Translations under genes and position numbers: made by a program
Shown: positions 23,876 to 32,209 of the stretch, piece by piece
Position numbering within the stretch: position 1 is the first letter of the stretch
Layout: every line of letters starts with the position of its first letter
DNA from: an uncultured Eubacteriales bacterium
GTDB lineage: Bacteria > Bacillota > Clostridia > Oscillospirales > Oscillospiraceae
Assembly: GCA_900320465.1 (NCBI GenBank)
Contig: ONSQ01000008.1
Span: 45,925-109,924, forward strand
DNA: 64,000 bases
Direction: 5' to 3'
The notes under the pieces: generated by a model
The model's input: the letters and a program-made list of their open reading frames with translations, nothing else
Told to the model about the DNA's origin: nothing
Database searches by the model: none

Positions 23876-25963
23876 ATGACCGAGCTTCTCTCCCCCGCCG
23901 GCTCGCCCGAAGCCGTCATTGCCGCCGTTCAGAACGGCGCCGATGCCGTGTACCTGGGCATGGGCAACTTCAACGCCCGCCGCGGCGCCAAGAATTTTAC
24001 CGAGGAAGAATTTCAAAAGGCCGTACGCTACTGCCGCATCCGCGGCTGCAAGGTCTATGTCACGCTCAACACCCTTGTGGGCGACCGCGAAGTGGAATCC
24101 GCCGTCAACCAGGCCCGTCTTGCCTCCGCGCTGGGGGCTGACGGACTGATCGTCCAGGATCTGGGGCTGGTGCGGGCGCTGCACGCCGCCGTGCCCGATC
24201 TGCCGCTGCACGCCAGCACGCAGATGAGCCTGCACAACCTGGCCGGCGTCGAGGCCGCGGCCCAGATGGGGCTGACGCGCGCCGTCCTGGCGCGGGAGCT
24301 GTCCATCGACCAGATCCGCTATATCACCTCCCACGCCTCCATCGAGACCGAGGTGTTCGTCCACGGTGCCCTGTGCTTCTGCCACAGCGGTCAGTGCTAC
24401 ATGTCCGCCCTCATCGGCCGCCGCAGCGGCAACCGCGGCATGTGCGCCCAGCCCTGCCGGATGCAGTATTCTCTCGGCGGGCGGATGGACGACTATCCCC
24501 TCTCCCTCAAGGACAACTGTCTGGTGGAGAAGCTTGCCGAGCTGGAGGAGGCCGGGGTCTCCTGTCTGAAGATCGAAGGGCGCATGAAGCGGCCGGAATA
24601 CACCGCCATCGTCACCGGCATCTACGCCAAGGTGCTGCACGACAAGCGCCCGCCCACGCCCGACGAGCTGAAAACGCTGGAGGCAGCCTTCTCCCGCGAG
24701 GGCTTCACCCAGGGCTATTACAACGGCGACAAGCAGGACATGTTCGGCGTGCGCGCCGAAGCGCCCGATCGGGATACGGACAAGCTGTTTGCCGACGCCC
24801 GCCGCGCCTATTCCGACGGCGAGCTGCGCCGTGTGGGCGTGCACTTCTACACCGTCTGTGAAAAGGATCAGCGCATCCGCGCCATTGCCTTTGACGACGA
24901 GGGCCACCGCGCCGTGGCCGCCGGCCCGGTGCCGGAGGCCGCCAAGCGCCAGGGTCTGACCGAGAGCTACATCACCGACCAGATGTTCAAGACTGGCGGC
25001 ACGCCCTATCTGTGCGTGGAAAACCGTGCCAAGACCGATCCGGGTCTGTTCGTTCCCGCGGCGGAGATCAACGAGCTGCGCCGCAAGCTGATCTCTTCGC
25101 TCAGCGAAGAGCGCGCCAAGCCTCCCGTCCGCCGCAGTCTGCCGATCCCGCCCCTCGCCCCCGCCGCACCCCGCCGGGGCGGCAGCGCCTGGATCTTCCA
25201 GGTCCGCACCATCGAACAGCTGGGCGACGAGCTCTGCGCCCTCCATCCGGACTATCTCTACGTTCCGGCCACGGAGCTGGCCATCGACTTCACCCGCGCC
25301 CGCCGGTTTATGGAAAACGGCACGCGCGTGGTGGCGGTGCTGCCCCGCGTCATCACCGACAACGAGCTCAAGACCGTTGCCGACACGCTTGCCTCACTGC
25401 GTGAGCAGGGCGTGGAGGAGGCGCTGGTGGGCAATCTGGGCCACGTGGCTCTGGCCCGCAGCGCAGGCATGGCCGTGCGCGCCGACTTCGGCATGAACGC
25501 CTTCAACTCCCGCACACTGGAGGTGCTGCGCGACTGCGGCATTATCTCGGCCACCGCTTCCTTTGAGCTGCGTCTGAGCCAGGTCCGCGATCTGAACAAG
25601 GCGCTGGACACCGAGCTGATCGTCTACGGACGTCTGCCGCTGATGGTTTCGGACCAGTGCGTGATCCGCCACAGCGCGGGCCGCTGCACCTGCTCCACCC
25701 CGGCCCAGATGTCCGACCGCACGGGCAACGTGTTCCACGTGGTCAAGGAATTCGGCTGCCGCAACGTGATCTACAACGCCCACAAGCTGTATCTGGCCGA
25801 CAAGCGTGACGAGCTGGATACCCTGGGTCTGTGGGGCTACCGCCTGATGTTCACCACCGAAAGCGCCCGCGAATGCGCCGAGGTGGCCAAGGGCTATCTG
25901 GGGCTGAGCGATTACCGCCCCAACGTGCTGACCCGCGGGCTTTACTACCGCGGCGTAGACTGA
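23876..25963 (+). CDS. Peptidase U32 family protein with C-terminal DUF3656 region
   Basis: The 695-residue protein has an N-terminal U32 barrel beginning ELLSPAGSPEAV, and the Cys-bearing signature GQCYMSALIGRRSGNRGMC near residues 178-196 with a following CR. Cysteines there may bind an iron-sulfur cluster. Several U32 members are RNA hydroxylases (such as RlhA) rather than proteases, so a tRNA or rRNA modification role is as likely as peptidase activity. The long C-terminal half is typical of the two-domain form. The gene precedes maf and mre genes. Confidence 0.9.
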   Translation: MTELLSPAGSPEAVIAAVQNGADAVYLGMGNFNARRGAKNFTEEEFQKAVRYCRIRGCKVYVTLNTLVGDREVESAVNQARLASALGADGLIVQDLGLVRALHAAVPDLPLHASTQMSLHNLAGVEAAAQMGLTRAVLARELSIDQIRYITSHASIETEVFVHGALCFCHSGQCYMSALIGRRSGNRGMCAQPCRMQYSLGGRMDDYPLSLKDNCLVEKLAELEEAGVSCLKIEGRMKRPEYTAIVTGIYAKVLHDKRPPTPDELKTLEAAFSREGFTQGYYNGDKQDMFGVRAEAPDRDTDKLFADARRAYSDGELRRVGVHFYTVCEKDQRIRAIAFDDEGHRAVAAGPVPEAAKRQGLTESYITDQMFKTGGTPYLCVENRAKTDPGLFVPAAEINELRRKLISSLSEERAKPPVRRSLPIPPLAPAAPRRGGSAWIFQVRTIEQLGDELCALHPDYLYVPATELAIDFTRARRFMENGTRVVAVLPRVITDNELKTVADTLASLREQGVEEALVGNLGHVALARSAGMAVRADFGMNAFNSRTLEVLRDCGIISATASFELRLSQVRDLNKALDTELIVYGRLPLMVSDQCVIRHSAGRCTCSTPAQMSDRTGNVFHVVKEFGCRNVIYNAHKLYLADKRDELDTLGLWGYRLMFTTESARECAEVAKGYLGLSDYRPNVLTRGLYYRGVD

Positions 25964-25982
25964 AAACGGAGTTTCTTTCGAC

Positions 25983-26555
25983 ATGAGATTTATCCTGGCC
26001 TCGGCCTCTCCCCGGCGGAGAGAGCTGATGGAAATGCTCGGTGTGGCAGATCTGGCGATCATGCCCGCCGTGGGTGAGGAAAAGGCCGATCCCGCCCTGG
26101 GGCCGGACGAGCTGGTCATGGCCCTGGCCCGTGCCAAGGCGCGGGAGGTCGCGCCCCGGGCGGCGGCGGACGACGTGGTCATCGCGGCGGACACCATCGT
26201 GTATCATGGCGGCCGCGTCTACGGCAAGCCGCACAGCGAGACCGAGGCGGCGGCGATGCTGCGCACTCTCTCCGGCGCCACCCACGAGGTGTTCACCGGC
26301 GTGTGCGTGATCCGCCGCGGGCGCGAGCTCTGCCGGGCCGACCGCAGCGCCGTCACCTTCCGTCCCCTCTCGGAGGAGGAGATCACGCGCTATATCGCCA
26401 CCGGCGAGCCCATGGACAAGGCCGGCGCCTACGGCGCCCAGGGCAGGGGTGCGCTGTTTGTCGAGCGCATCGACGGCGACTTTTTCAACGTCATGGGCCT
26501 GCCCCTGTGCATGCTCGGGGAAATGCTCAAAGAGCAAGGAGTTGGACTGCTTTGA
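25983..26555 (+). CDS. maf: Maf family nucleoside triphosphate pyrophosphatase
   Basis: The 190-residue enzyme hydrolyses non-canonical or selected nucleoside triphosphates to monophosphates. The phosphate-binding SASPRRREL lies at residues 7-15, the catalytic AADTIV near 70-75, and the YGKP segment follows. Maf genes sit next to mreB/mreC in many Firmicutes, as here. The stop overlaps the TTG start of mreC. Confidence 0.93.
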   Translation: MRFILASASPRRRELMEMLGVADLAIMPAVGEEKADPALGPDELVMALARAKAREVAPRAAADDVVIAADTIVYHGGRVYGKPHSETEAAAMLRTLSGATHEVFTGVCVIRRGRELCRADRSAVTFRPLSEEEITRYIATGEPMDKAGAYGAQGRGALFVERIDGDFFNVMGLPLCMLGEMLKEQGVGLL

Positions 26556-27394
26556 AGGAATATATCAAGAAATACGGCGTACGCGTAGGTGTGATCATCG
26601 CCTCCGTGGCGCTGATCATCGCGCTGACCACCGCCGCCCGCGGCGGGCGGATCAGTCTGGTGCACAACGTCTCGGGCGTGCTGATTTCGCCGGTGCAGAA
26701 GGTCGTGAGCTCGGCTGTCAACTGGTTTGACACGATCTACGGCTACCTGTACAAATACGACAGCCTGCTGGCCGAGAACGAGTCGCTGCGCAGCCAGCTG
26801 GCCGACGCCCAGCAGAGCGCCCGCGACGGCATTGCCGCCTCGGAGGAGAACACCCGTCTGCGCGAGCTGCTGAATCTGCGCGAGAAGCATGCGGACTATG
26901 TCTTTGAGTCCTGCAAGGTCGTGCTCTGGTCCTCATCCAACTGGGCCCACAGCTTCACGATCTCCAAGGGTGCCAGCTCCGGTATCGAGTTGGGCGACCC
27001 GGTGGTGACCGAGTACGGCGCCGTGGTCGGCCAGGTGACCGAACTGGGCGAGACCTGGGCCACGGTCTCCACGCTCATCGACGTGGACATGTCCGTCGGC
27101 GCCTTTGTGGGCGACACGGGTACCTCCGGCATCGTCATGGGCGAGTATTCGTTCATGAAAAACCGACTGGCCAAGCTGACCTTCCTGGCGGACGGCGCGC
27201 ACATCTACGTGGGCGACGAGGTGCTGACCTCCGGCAACGGAGGCGCTTTCCCCCAGGGTCTTGTCATCGGCCGCATCACCGCCGTCCAGACCGAGGCCGG
27301 CGGCCAGATCGAATACGGCGTGGTGGAACCCCAGGTGGCCTTTGACTCGCTGGTACAGGTATTTGTGATCAAGGACTTTGAAGTGGTGGAATAA
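26552..27394 (+). CDS. mreC: Rod shape-determining protein MreC
   Basis: MreC is a bitopic membrane protein that scaffolds the elongation machinery outside the membrane. The 280-residue product has one helix near residues 12-30, a coiled coil at about 65-110 and two beta-barrel domains carrying GDPVVTEYGAVVGQV and the GDEVLTSGNGGAFPQGLVIG signature. The start is TTG 26552, which overlaps the maf stop and has AAGGAG ten bases upstream. mreB is not in the window. Confidence 0.93.
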   Translation: MKEYIKKYGVRVGVIIASVALIIALTTAARGGRISLVHNVSGVLISPVQKVVSSAVNWFDTIYGYLYKYDSLLAENESLRSQLADAQQSARDGIAASEENTRLRELLNLREKHADYVFESCKVVLWSSSNWAHSFTISKGASSGIELGDPVVTEYGAVVGQVTELGETWATVSTLIDVDMSVGAFVGDTGTSGIVMGEYSFMKNRLAKLTFLADGAHIYVGDEVLTSGNGGAFPQGLVIGRITAVQTEAGGQIEYGVVEPQVAFDSLVQVFVIKDFEVVE

Positions 27395-27919
27395 GTGCTG
27401 AAACGACTGTTCAGAAAAGATCTTTTCAAAGATTTTCTCACGCCGCGCCGTTTTCGCCGCGTGCTGTGGTACGGTGTATATATGCTTCTGGTGCTCATCG
27501 TGCAGGACATGGTGCTCACCCAGATCCGGCCAGCGGGCGTATGCGCCTTCATTCCGCCCGCCGCCGTGGCGGCCGTCGGCATGTTCGAGGGCGCCATCCC
27601 CGGCGTGGTGTTCGGGCTGATCATGGGGATTTTTACCGACATGTTCACCCCCCACACCGTCATCACCTACACGGTGCTCTTCCCCATCATCGCCTTCGGC
27701 GTGGGCTTCATCTCCCAGTTTTTCATCAACCGCCGCTTCATGGGCTATATGCTCACGGCCTTTGCCGCGCTGCTGCTGACGGCGGTGATCCAGGCGCTGC
27801 TGGTGACTCTGGGCGATTCACTGAGTTTTTCGATATTGGGCACCGCCCTGCTCCAGGCTCTGTATTCTCTGCCGGTGACGGTGCTGTGCTATTTCCCGCC
27901 TGCCAAATGGATTGAGTGA
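27395..27919 (+). CDS. mreD: Rod shape-determining protein MreD
   Basis: The 174-residue protein has about five transmembrane helices and no soluble domain, as expected for MreD, which bridges MreC and PBP2. Its GTG start directly abuts the mreC stop, so the two are translated together. Sequence conservation in this family is low; the assignment rests on position and topology. Confidence 0.9.
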   Translation: MLKRLFRKDLFKDFLTPRRFRRVLWYGVYMLLVLIVQDMVLTQIRPAGVCAFIPPAAVAAVGMFEGAIPGVVFGLIMGIFTDMFTPHTVITYTVLFPIIAFGVGFISQFFINRRFMGYMLTAFAALLLTAVIQALLVTLGDSLSFSILGTALLQALYSLPVTVLCYFPPAKWIE

Positions 27920-27952
27920 TCCCCCTTCCCCGAGGGCCAGAAAGGAACCCCT

Positions 27953-30100
27953 ATGAACAAAACGATTTCCAAACAGCGTGTGATCGCCATGGTGGTCATG
28001 CTCCTGATTTTGCTGACGGTCTACCTGATCTTCCTCTACCGGGTACAGATCATCGAGGGCGAGCGCTATTACAGCGCCAGCAGCGAGCTGCAGCAGAAGG
28101 AGGAGACCGTCACCGCCTCACGCGGCGACATTCTTGACCGTTACGGCCGCACGCTGATCAGCAACAAGGAATGCTACAACCTCACCATCGACACCTCCAA
28201 GCTCTTCGCCAGCGAGGACCCCAACGCCGTCCTGCTGGAGCTGGTCAACATGGTGGAGGAGTTCGGCGACACTTATGTGGACGATCTGCCGATCACAAAA
28301 ACGCCGCCCTTTGAATACGACCCCAACATGACCGAGATCCAGCGCACCATGCTGGAGGCCTATTTCAAGGACAAGTCCAAGAGTCTGCCTGAGGCGCCCA
28401 CCGCGGTGGAGCTGCTGAGCTACATGCGCAGCCGCTATGACATCGACAGCAACTATTCGGCCGAGGACATGCGCAAGATCGCCGGCCTGCGCTATTCCAT
28501 CAACGTCCGCTACGCCATCAACACCGCCGATTACGTCTTTGTCCAGGACGCCAGCATGAAGCTCATCACCTCCATCATGGAGACGAAGCTGGCCGGCATC
28601 CAGGTCAAGCGTGCCTATACCCGCGACTACCAGACCAACTACGCCGCCCACATTCTGGGCTACACCGGTCTGATGACCCAGGAGGAGTACGAGCGCTACT
28701 CCCTGCTGGACTACTCCACCGACGCCATGGTGGGCAAGGACGGCATCGAATACGCCTTTGAAAACTACCTGCACGGCAACGACGGCAAGGTCAAGGTCAC
28801 CCGCACCGCCGGCGGCACCGTGCTGGCCAACGAATACATCAAGGAGCCAGAGCCCGGCAACCACGTCTACATCACGCTGGACATCGTGCTGCAGGAGCAG
28901 GTGGAGCGTATCCTGGCCAACGGCATCGACATCCTCATGAGCGAGCGCCGGAACGAAAAGGCCGAGCAGACCGCCATGGGCAACTGGACCTTTGAGGACG
29001 GCTACTGGGAGATCACCGGCGGCGCCTGCGTGGTGGTGGACGTGAAGAGCGGCGAGCCGCTTGCCATCGCCAGCTGGCCCACCTATGACGTCTCCACGAT
29101 CATCGAAAAATACTCCGAGCTGCTGGAAGAGCCCAACGCGCCGCTGTTCAACCGCGCGCTGATGGGCGCCTACGCCCCCGGCTCGGCCTTCAAGCCCTGC
29201 ACCGCTACGGCGGCGCTGGCTCAGAACATCATCAATACCGAGGACACGGTCAAGTGCGCCGGCGTCTTCACCAAATACGCGGCCAACGGCTACGCGCCGG
29301 AATGCTGGATCTGGACCGCCGTGGAGGGCGAGCATTACACCCACGGCGAGCTGACCGTCACCGAGGCGCTGCTGCACTCGTGCAACTACTTCTTCTACAC
29401 CGTGGCCGACCAGCTGGGCGTCGACGAGCTGGGCAAATACGCCCACGCCTACGGTTTGGGCGAGCATACCGGCATCGAGCTGACCGAGACCGTCGGCAAC
29501 ATGTCCAACCGTGCCAACCACGCCGACTACACCGGTACCGAGTGGCGAATCGGTGATACGCTGCAGGCCGGCATCGGCCAGTCCGACTCCATCTTTTCCC
29601 CCATCCAGCTGGCCGAGTACTGCGCCACCGTGGCCAACAGCGGCGTGCGCCACAGCGCCTCGCTGCTCAAGTATGTCAGAAGCTACGACTATGACGAGTT
29701 GATCTACGAGCGCAGCGCCGAGGTGCTCAGTGACGTCAACGACCTCAAGCCCAACGGCATCGGCGACTATAACTGGTACGCCATCCAGGAGGGCATGCGT
29801 CTGGTGGCCAACGACCTCGTCAACAACTACTCCGTCGCCCGCTACTTCTTCGACTATCCCCAGTCCAAGCGCGTCGCCGCCAAGACCGGAACGGCCCAGA
29901 AGGGCAAGAACATCGTCAACGACGCCATTTTCATCTGCTACGCCCCCTATGACGATCCCCAGATTGCCATGGCCTTTGTGGTGGAGCGCGGCAAGGCCGG
30001 CGCCAACTGCGCCTTCATGGCGCGTCAGGTGCTGGACGCCTACTGGACCATCAAGAGCTATTCCGACACCTCCGAGCACGAGATGGCTCTGCTGAAATAA
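27953..30100 (+). CDS. mrdA: Penicillin-binding protein 2 (elongation transpeptidase)
   Basis: This class B penicillin-binding protein cross-links peptidoglycan during side-wall growth. It has 715 residues: one N-terminal helix (about 10-30), a dimerisation domain, and a transpeptidase domain with the three motifs S411-x2-K414, S476-C-N478 and K644-T-G646. It is the partner of MreC/MreD and follows them by 33 bases. Spacing of the motifs is slightly longer than in E. coli PBP2, as usual in Clostridia. Confidence 0.95.
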   Translation: MNKTISKQRVIAMVVMLLILLTVYLIFLYRVQIIEGERYYSASSELQQKEETVTASRGDILDRYGRTLISNKECYNLTIDTSKLFASEDPNAVLLELVNMVEEFGDTYVDDLPITKTPPFEYDPNMTEIQRTMLEAYFKDKSKSLPEAPTAVELLSYMRSRYDIDSNYSAEDMRKIAGLRYSINVRYAINTADYVFVQDASMKLITSIMETKLAGIQVKRAYTRDYQTNYAAHILGYTGLMTQEEYERYSLLDYSTDAMVGKDGIEYAFENYLHGNDGKVKVTRTAGGTVLANEYIKEPEPGNHVYITLDIVLQEQVERILANGIDILMSERRNEKAEQTAMGNWTFEDGYWEITGGACVVVDVKSGEPLAIASWPTYDVSTIIEKYSELLEEPNAPLFNRALMGAYAPGSAFKPCTATAALAQNIINTEDTVKCAGVFTKYAANGYAPECWIWTAVEGEHYTHGELTVTEALLHSCNYFFYTVADQLGVDELGKYAHAYGLGEHTGIELTETVGNMSNRANHADYTGTEWRIGDTLQAGIGQSDSIFSPIQLAEYCATVANSGVRHSASLLKYVRSYDYDELIYERSAEVLSDVNDLKPNGIGDYNWYAIQEGMRLVANDLVNNYSVARYFFDYPQSKRVAAKTGTAQKGKNIVNDAIFICYAPYDDPQIAMAFVVERGKAGANCAFMARQVLDAYWTIKSYSDTSEHEMALLK

Positions 30101-30116
30101 AAAACACAGCTCACCG

Positions 30117-30153
30117 GACGCCGGAGCATATGACTTGCATATGCTCCGGCGTC
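30117..30153 (+). terminator. Hairpin terminator after the mre-PBP2 unit
   Basis: A 16-bp perfect stem (30117-30132 with 30138-30153) and a five-base loop. There is no T-run after it, so termination may be factor-aided, or the hairpin may protect the 3' end of the message. Confidence 0.65.
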
Positions 30154-30201
30154 TGCGATAAGTAAAATGCAAAAAAATACCACTGTACCGCCATTTTTCT
30201 G

Positions 30202-30230
30202 TTGAACTTTGGGCGATTGCCGTTTATAAT
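30202..30230 (+). promoter_or_regulatory. Promoter of the methylglyoxal-synthase-like gene
   Basis: TTGAAC (30202-30207), a 17-base spacer and TATAAT (30225-30230). The leader is about 80 bases. Confidence 0.75.
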
Positions 30231-30314
30231 AAACAAGATAGAACAAATGTGGAAATCTGCCGGTTTCTCACGGCGCGCCGGCGGAGCGCGCCTCTCACCA
30301 AAAGGAGTTACAGA

Positions 30315-30719
30315 ATGAATATTGCATTGATGGCCCACGACAGGAAAAAGGAACTGATGGTACAGTTCTGCATCGCTTACTGCGGCATTCTGGCCGAGCA
30401 TTCGCTCTGCGCCACTCACGTGACGGGCAAGCTCGTCGCCGAAGCCACAGGGCTTCCCATCACGCTCTACCTCCACGCCGACCAGGGCGGTGCCCAGCAG
30501 ATCGGCGCGCGCATTTCCTTCAATGAGATCGATCTGGTGCTCTTCTTCTGCGATCCCGCCAACCCCAGCGGCTTTGACGACATCAACAAGATCGAGCGTC
30601 TCTGCGATCAATATCAGATCCCCTTCGCCACCAACGCCGCCACGGCGGAGGTGCTGGTGCAGGGGCTGCGGCGCGGCGATCTGGACTGGCGCAACATCGT
30701 CAATCCTCAAAAGCGCTGA
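30315..30719 (+). CDS. Methylglyoxal synthase-like protein with altered active site
   Basis: The 134-residue protein has the methylglyoxal synthase fold: MAHDRKK at the N terminus, GGAQQIGARI, FFCDPANP and ATNAATAEVLV in order. In true synthases GGDQQxGA holds the catalytic base Asp; here it is Ala60. The active-site His after the DP motif is Phe87, and the following Asp is Ile90. The phosphate-binding elements remain. Activity as a synthase is therefore doubtful, and a ligand-binding or regulatory role is possible. Start: ATG 30315 after AAAGGAG; an upstream extension overlaps the leader. Confidence 0.8.
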   Translation: MNIALMAHDRKKELMVQFCIAYCGILAEHSLCATHVTGKLVAEATGLPITLYLHADQGGAQQIGARISFNEIDLVLFFCDPANPSGFDDINKIERLCDQYQIPFATNAATAEVLVQGLRRGDLDWRNIVNPQKR

Positions 30720-30743
30720 GCCTTTTCCCTCTCTTCGACACCA

Positions 30744-30783
30744 AACCGCAGTTCGTGCGTTTTGCGCCCTGCGGTTTTTTATT
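30744..30783 (+). terminator. Intrinsic terminator before hisS
   Basis: AAACCGCAG (30744-30752) pairs with CTGCGGTTT (30770-30778), with an inner GCG/CGC pairing, followed by a T-rich tail. Confidence 0.75.
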
Positions 30784-30817
30784 TGATGAAATCCCATCCC
30801 CGAAAGGAACCGAACCT

Positions 30818-32173
30818 ATGTCTAAAGTGATGCCGCGCACGCTCTCCGGCTTTATGGAGCTGCTCCCGGGCGAGCAGCAGATCATGGAGCGCATGAAGGA
30901 CGTGCTGCGCGAAACCTATTCCTCCTACGGCTTTACGCCGCTGGACACGCCGGTGATCGAATCGGCCGAGGTGCTGCTGGCCAAGGGCGGCGGAGAGACC
31001 GAGAAGCAGATCTACCGCTTCACCAAGGGCGACAGCGATCTGGCGCTGCGCTTTGACCTGACCGTGCCGCTGGCCAAATATGTCGCCGCCCACTATGCCG
31101 AGCTGTCCTTCCCCTTCCGCCGCTATCAGATCGGCAAGGTCTACCGGGGCGAGCGCGCCCAGCGCGGCCGCTTCCGCGAGTTTTACCAGGCCGACATCGA
31201 CATCATCGGCGACGGCAAGCTGGACATCACCAACGAGGCCGAGATCCCGGCCATCATCTACGACACCTTTACGCGCCTGGGCGTCAGCCGCTTCCAGATC
31301 CGCGTGAACAACCGCAAGCTCTTAAACGGCTTCTACGCCATGAACGGCATGAGCGAGAAGGCCGGCGAGATCATGCGCACCGTGGACAAGCTGGACAAGA
31401 TCGGCGCCGAAAAGGTCCGCCAGCTGCTGATCGACGAGGTCAAAATGCTCCCCTGCAAGGCCGAGAACGTCATGGACTTCATGGCTATCTGCGGTACCAA
31501 CGACGAGGTGCTCGCCGCGCTTGAGCGCTACCGCGGCATGGACGCCACCTTTGACGAGGGCCTTGATGAGCTGAAGACCGTGGTGAAGTACCTCTCCGCC
31601 TTCGGCGTGAGCGAGGAAAACTTTGCCGTGGATCTGACCATCGCCCGCGGGCTGGACTACTACACCGGGACCGTGTACGAGACCATCATGCTCGACCACC
31701 CGGAGATCGGCTCGGTCTGCTCCGGCGGCCGCTACGACAACCTGGCGGAATATTATACCGACCGTCAGCTGCCGGGCGTGGGCATCTCCATCGGTCTGAC
31801 GCGCTTCTTCTATGTGCTCAATGAGCAGGGCCTGCTGTCCGACGAGATCAGCCGCGCCCCCTGCGACGCGCTGATCCTGCCGATGACCGAGGATCTGGGC
31901 TTTGCCATCTCCGCCGCCAGCGCGCTGCGCCGCGCCGGGCTGCGCGTCCAGCTCTACACCGAAAAGAAAAAGTTCAAGGCCAAAATGAGCTACGCCGACA
32001 AGATCGGCACGCCCTTCACCGTCTTTGTGGGCGAGGACGAGATCGCCGCGCAAAGTCTTTCCGTCAAGGACATGCGCACCGGCGAGCAGCGCGCCCTGAG
32101 CGTTTCCGACGCCTGCGCCTGGATCGGCGCCCAGGTCGCCACGAGCCGCAACGGCGCCATCATCAAGGAATAA
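30818..32173 (+). CDS. hisS: Histidyl-tRNA synthetase
   Basis: This class II synthetase charges tRNA-His. The 451-residue protein shows motif 2 with YRGERAQRGRFREFYQAD, the histidine-specific GLDYYTGTVYET and the C-terminal anticodon-binding domain beginning near DALILPMTED. ATG 30818 follows AAAGGAA; the upstream in-frame extension lies in the terminator region. No T-box leader is visible. aspS follows after 36 bases, a common pairing in Firmicutes. Confidence 0.95.
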   Translation: MSKVMPRTLSGFMELLPGEQQIMERMKDVLRETYSSYGFTPLDTPVIESAEVLLAKGGGETEKQIYRFTKGDSDLALRFDLTVPLAKYVAAHYAELSFPFRRYQIGKVYRGERAQRGRFREFYQADIDIIGDGKLDITNEAEIPAIIYDTFTRLGVSRFQIRVNNRKLLNGFYAMNGMSEKAGEIMRTVDKLDKIGAEKVRQLLIDEVKMLPCKAENVMDFMAICGTNDEVLAALERYRGMDATFDEGLDELKTVVKYLSAFGVSEENFAVDLTIARGLDYYTGTVYETIMLDHPEIGSVCSGGRYDNLAEYYTDRQLPGVGISIGLTRFFYVLNEQGLLSDEISRAPCDALILPMTEDLGFAISAASALRRAGLRVQLYTEKKKFKAKMSYADKIGTPFTVFVGEDEIAAQSLSVKDMRTGEQRALSVSDACAWIGAQVATSRNGAIIKE

Positions 32174-32209
32174 AGGCTTAGCCTTTGTGAGAAGAAAAGA
32201 GGACAGACT

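Noticed and set aside
30720-30817. T-box leader before hisS
   Set aside because: The gap is under 100 bases and holds only an ordinary terminator.
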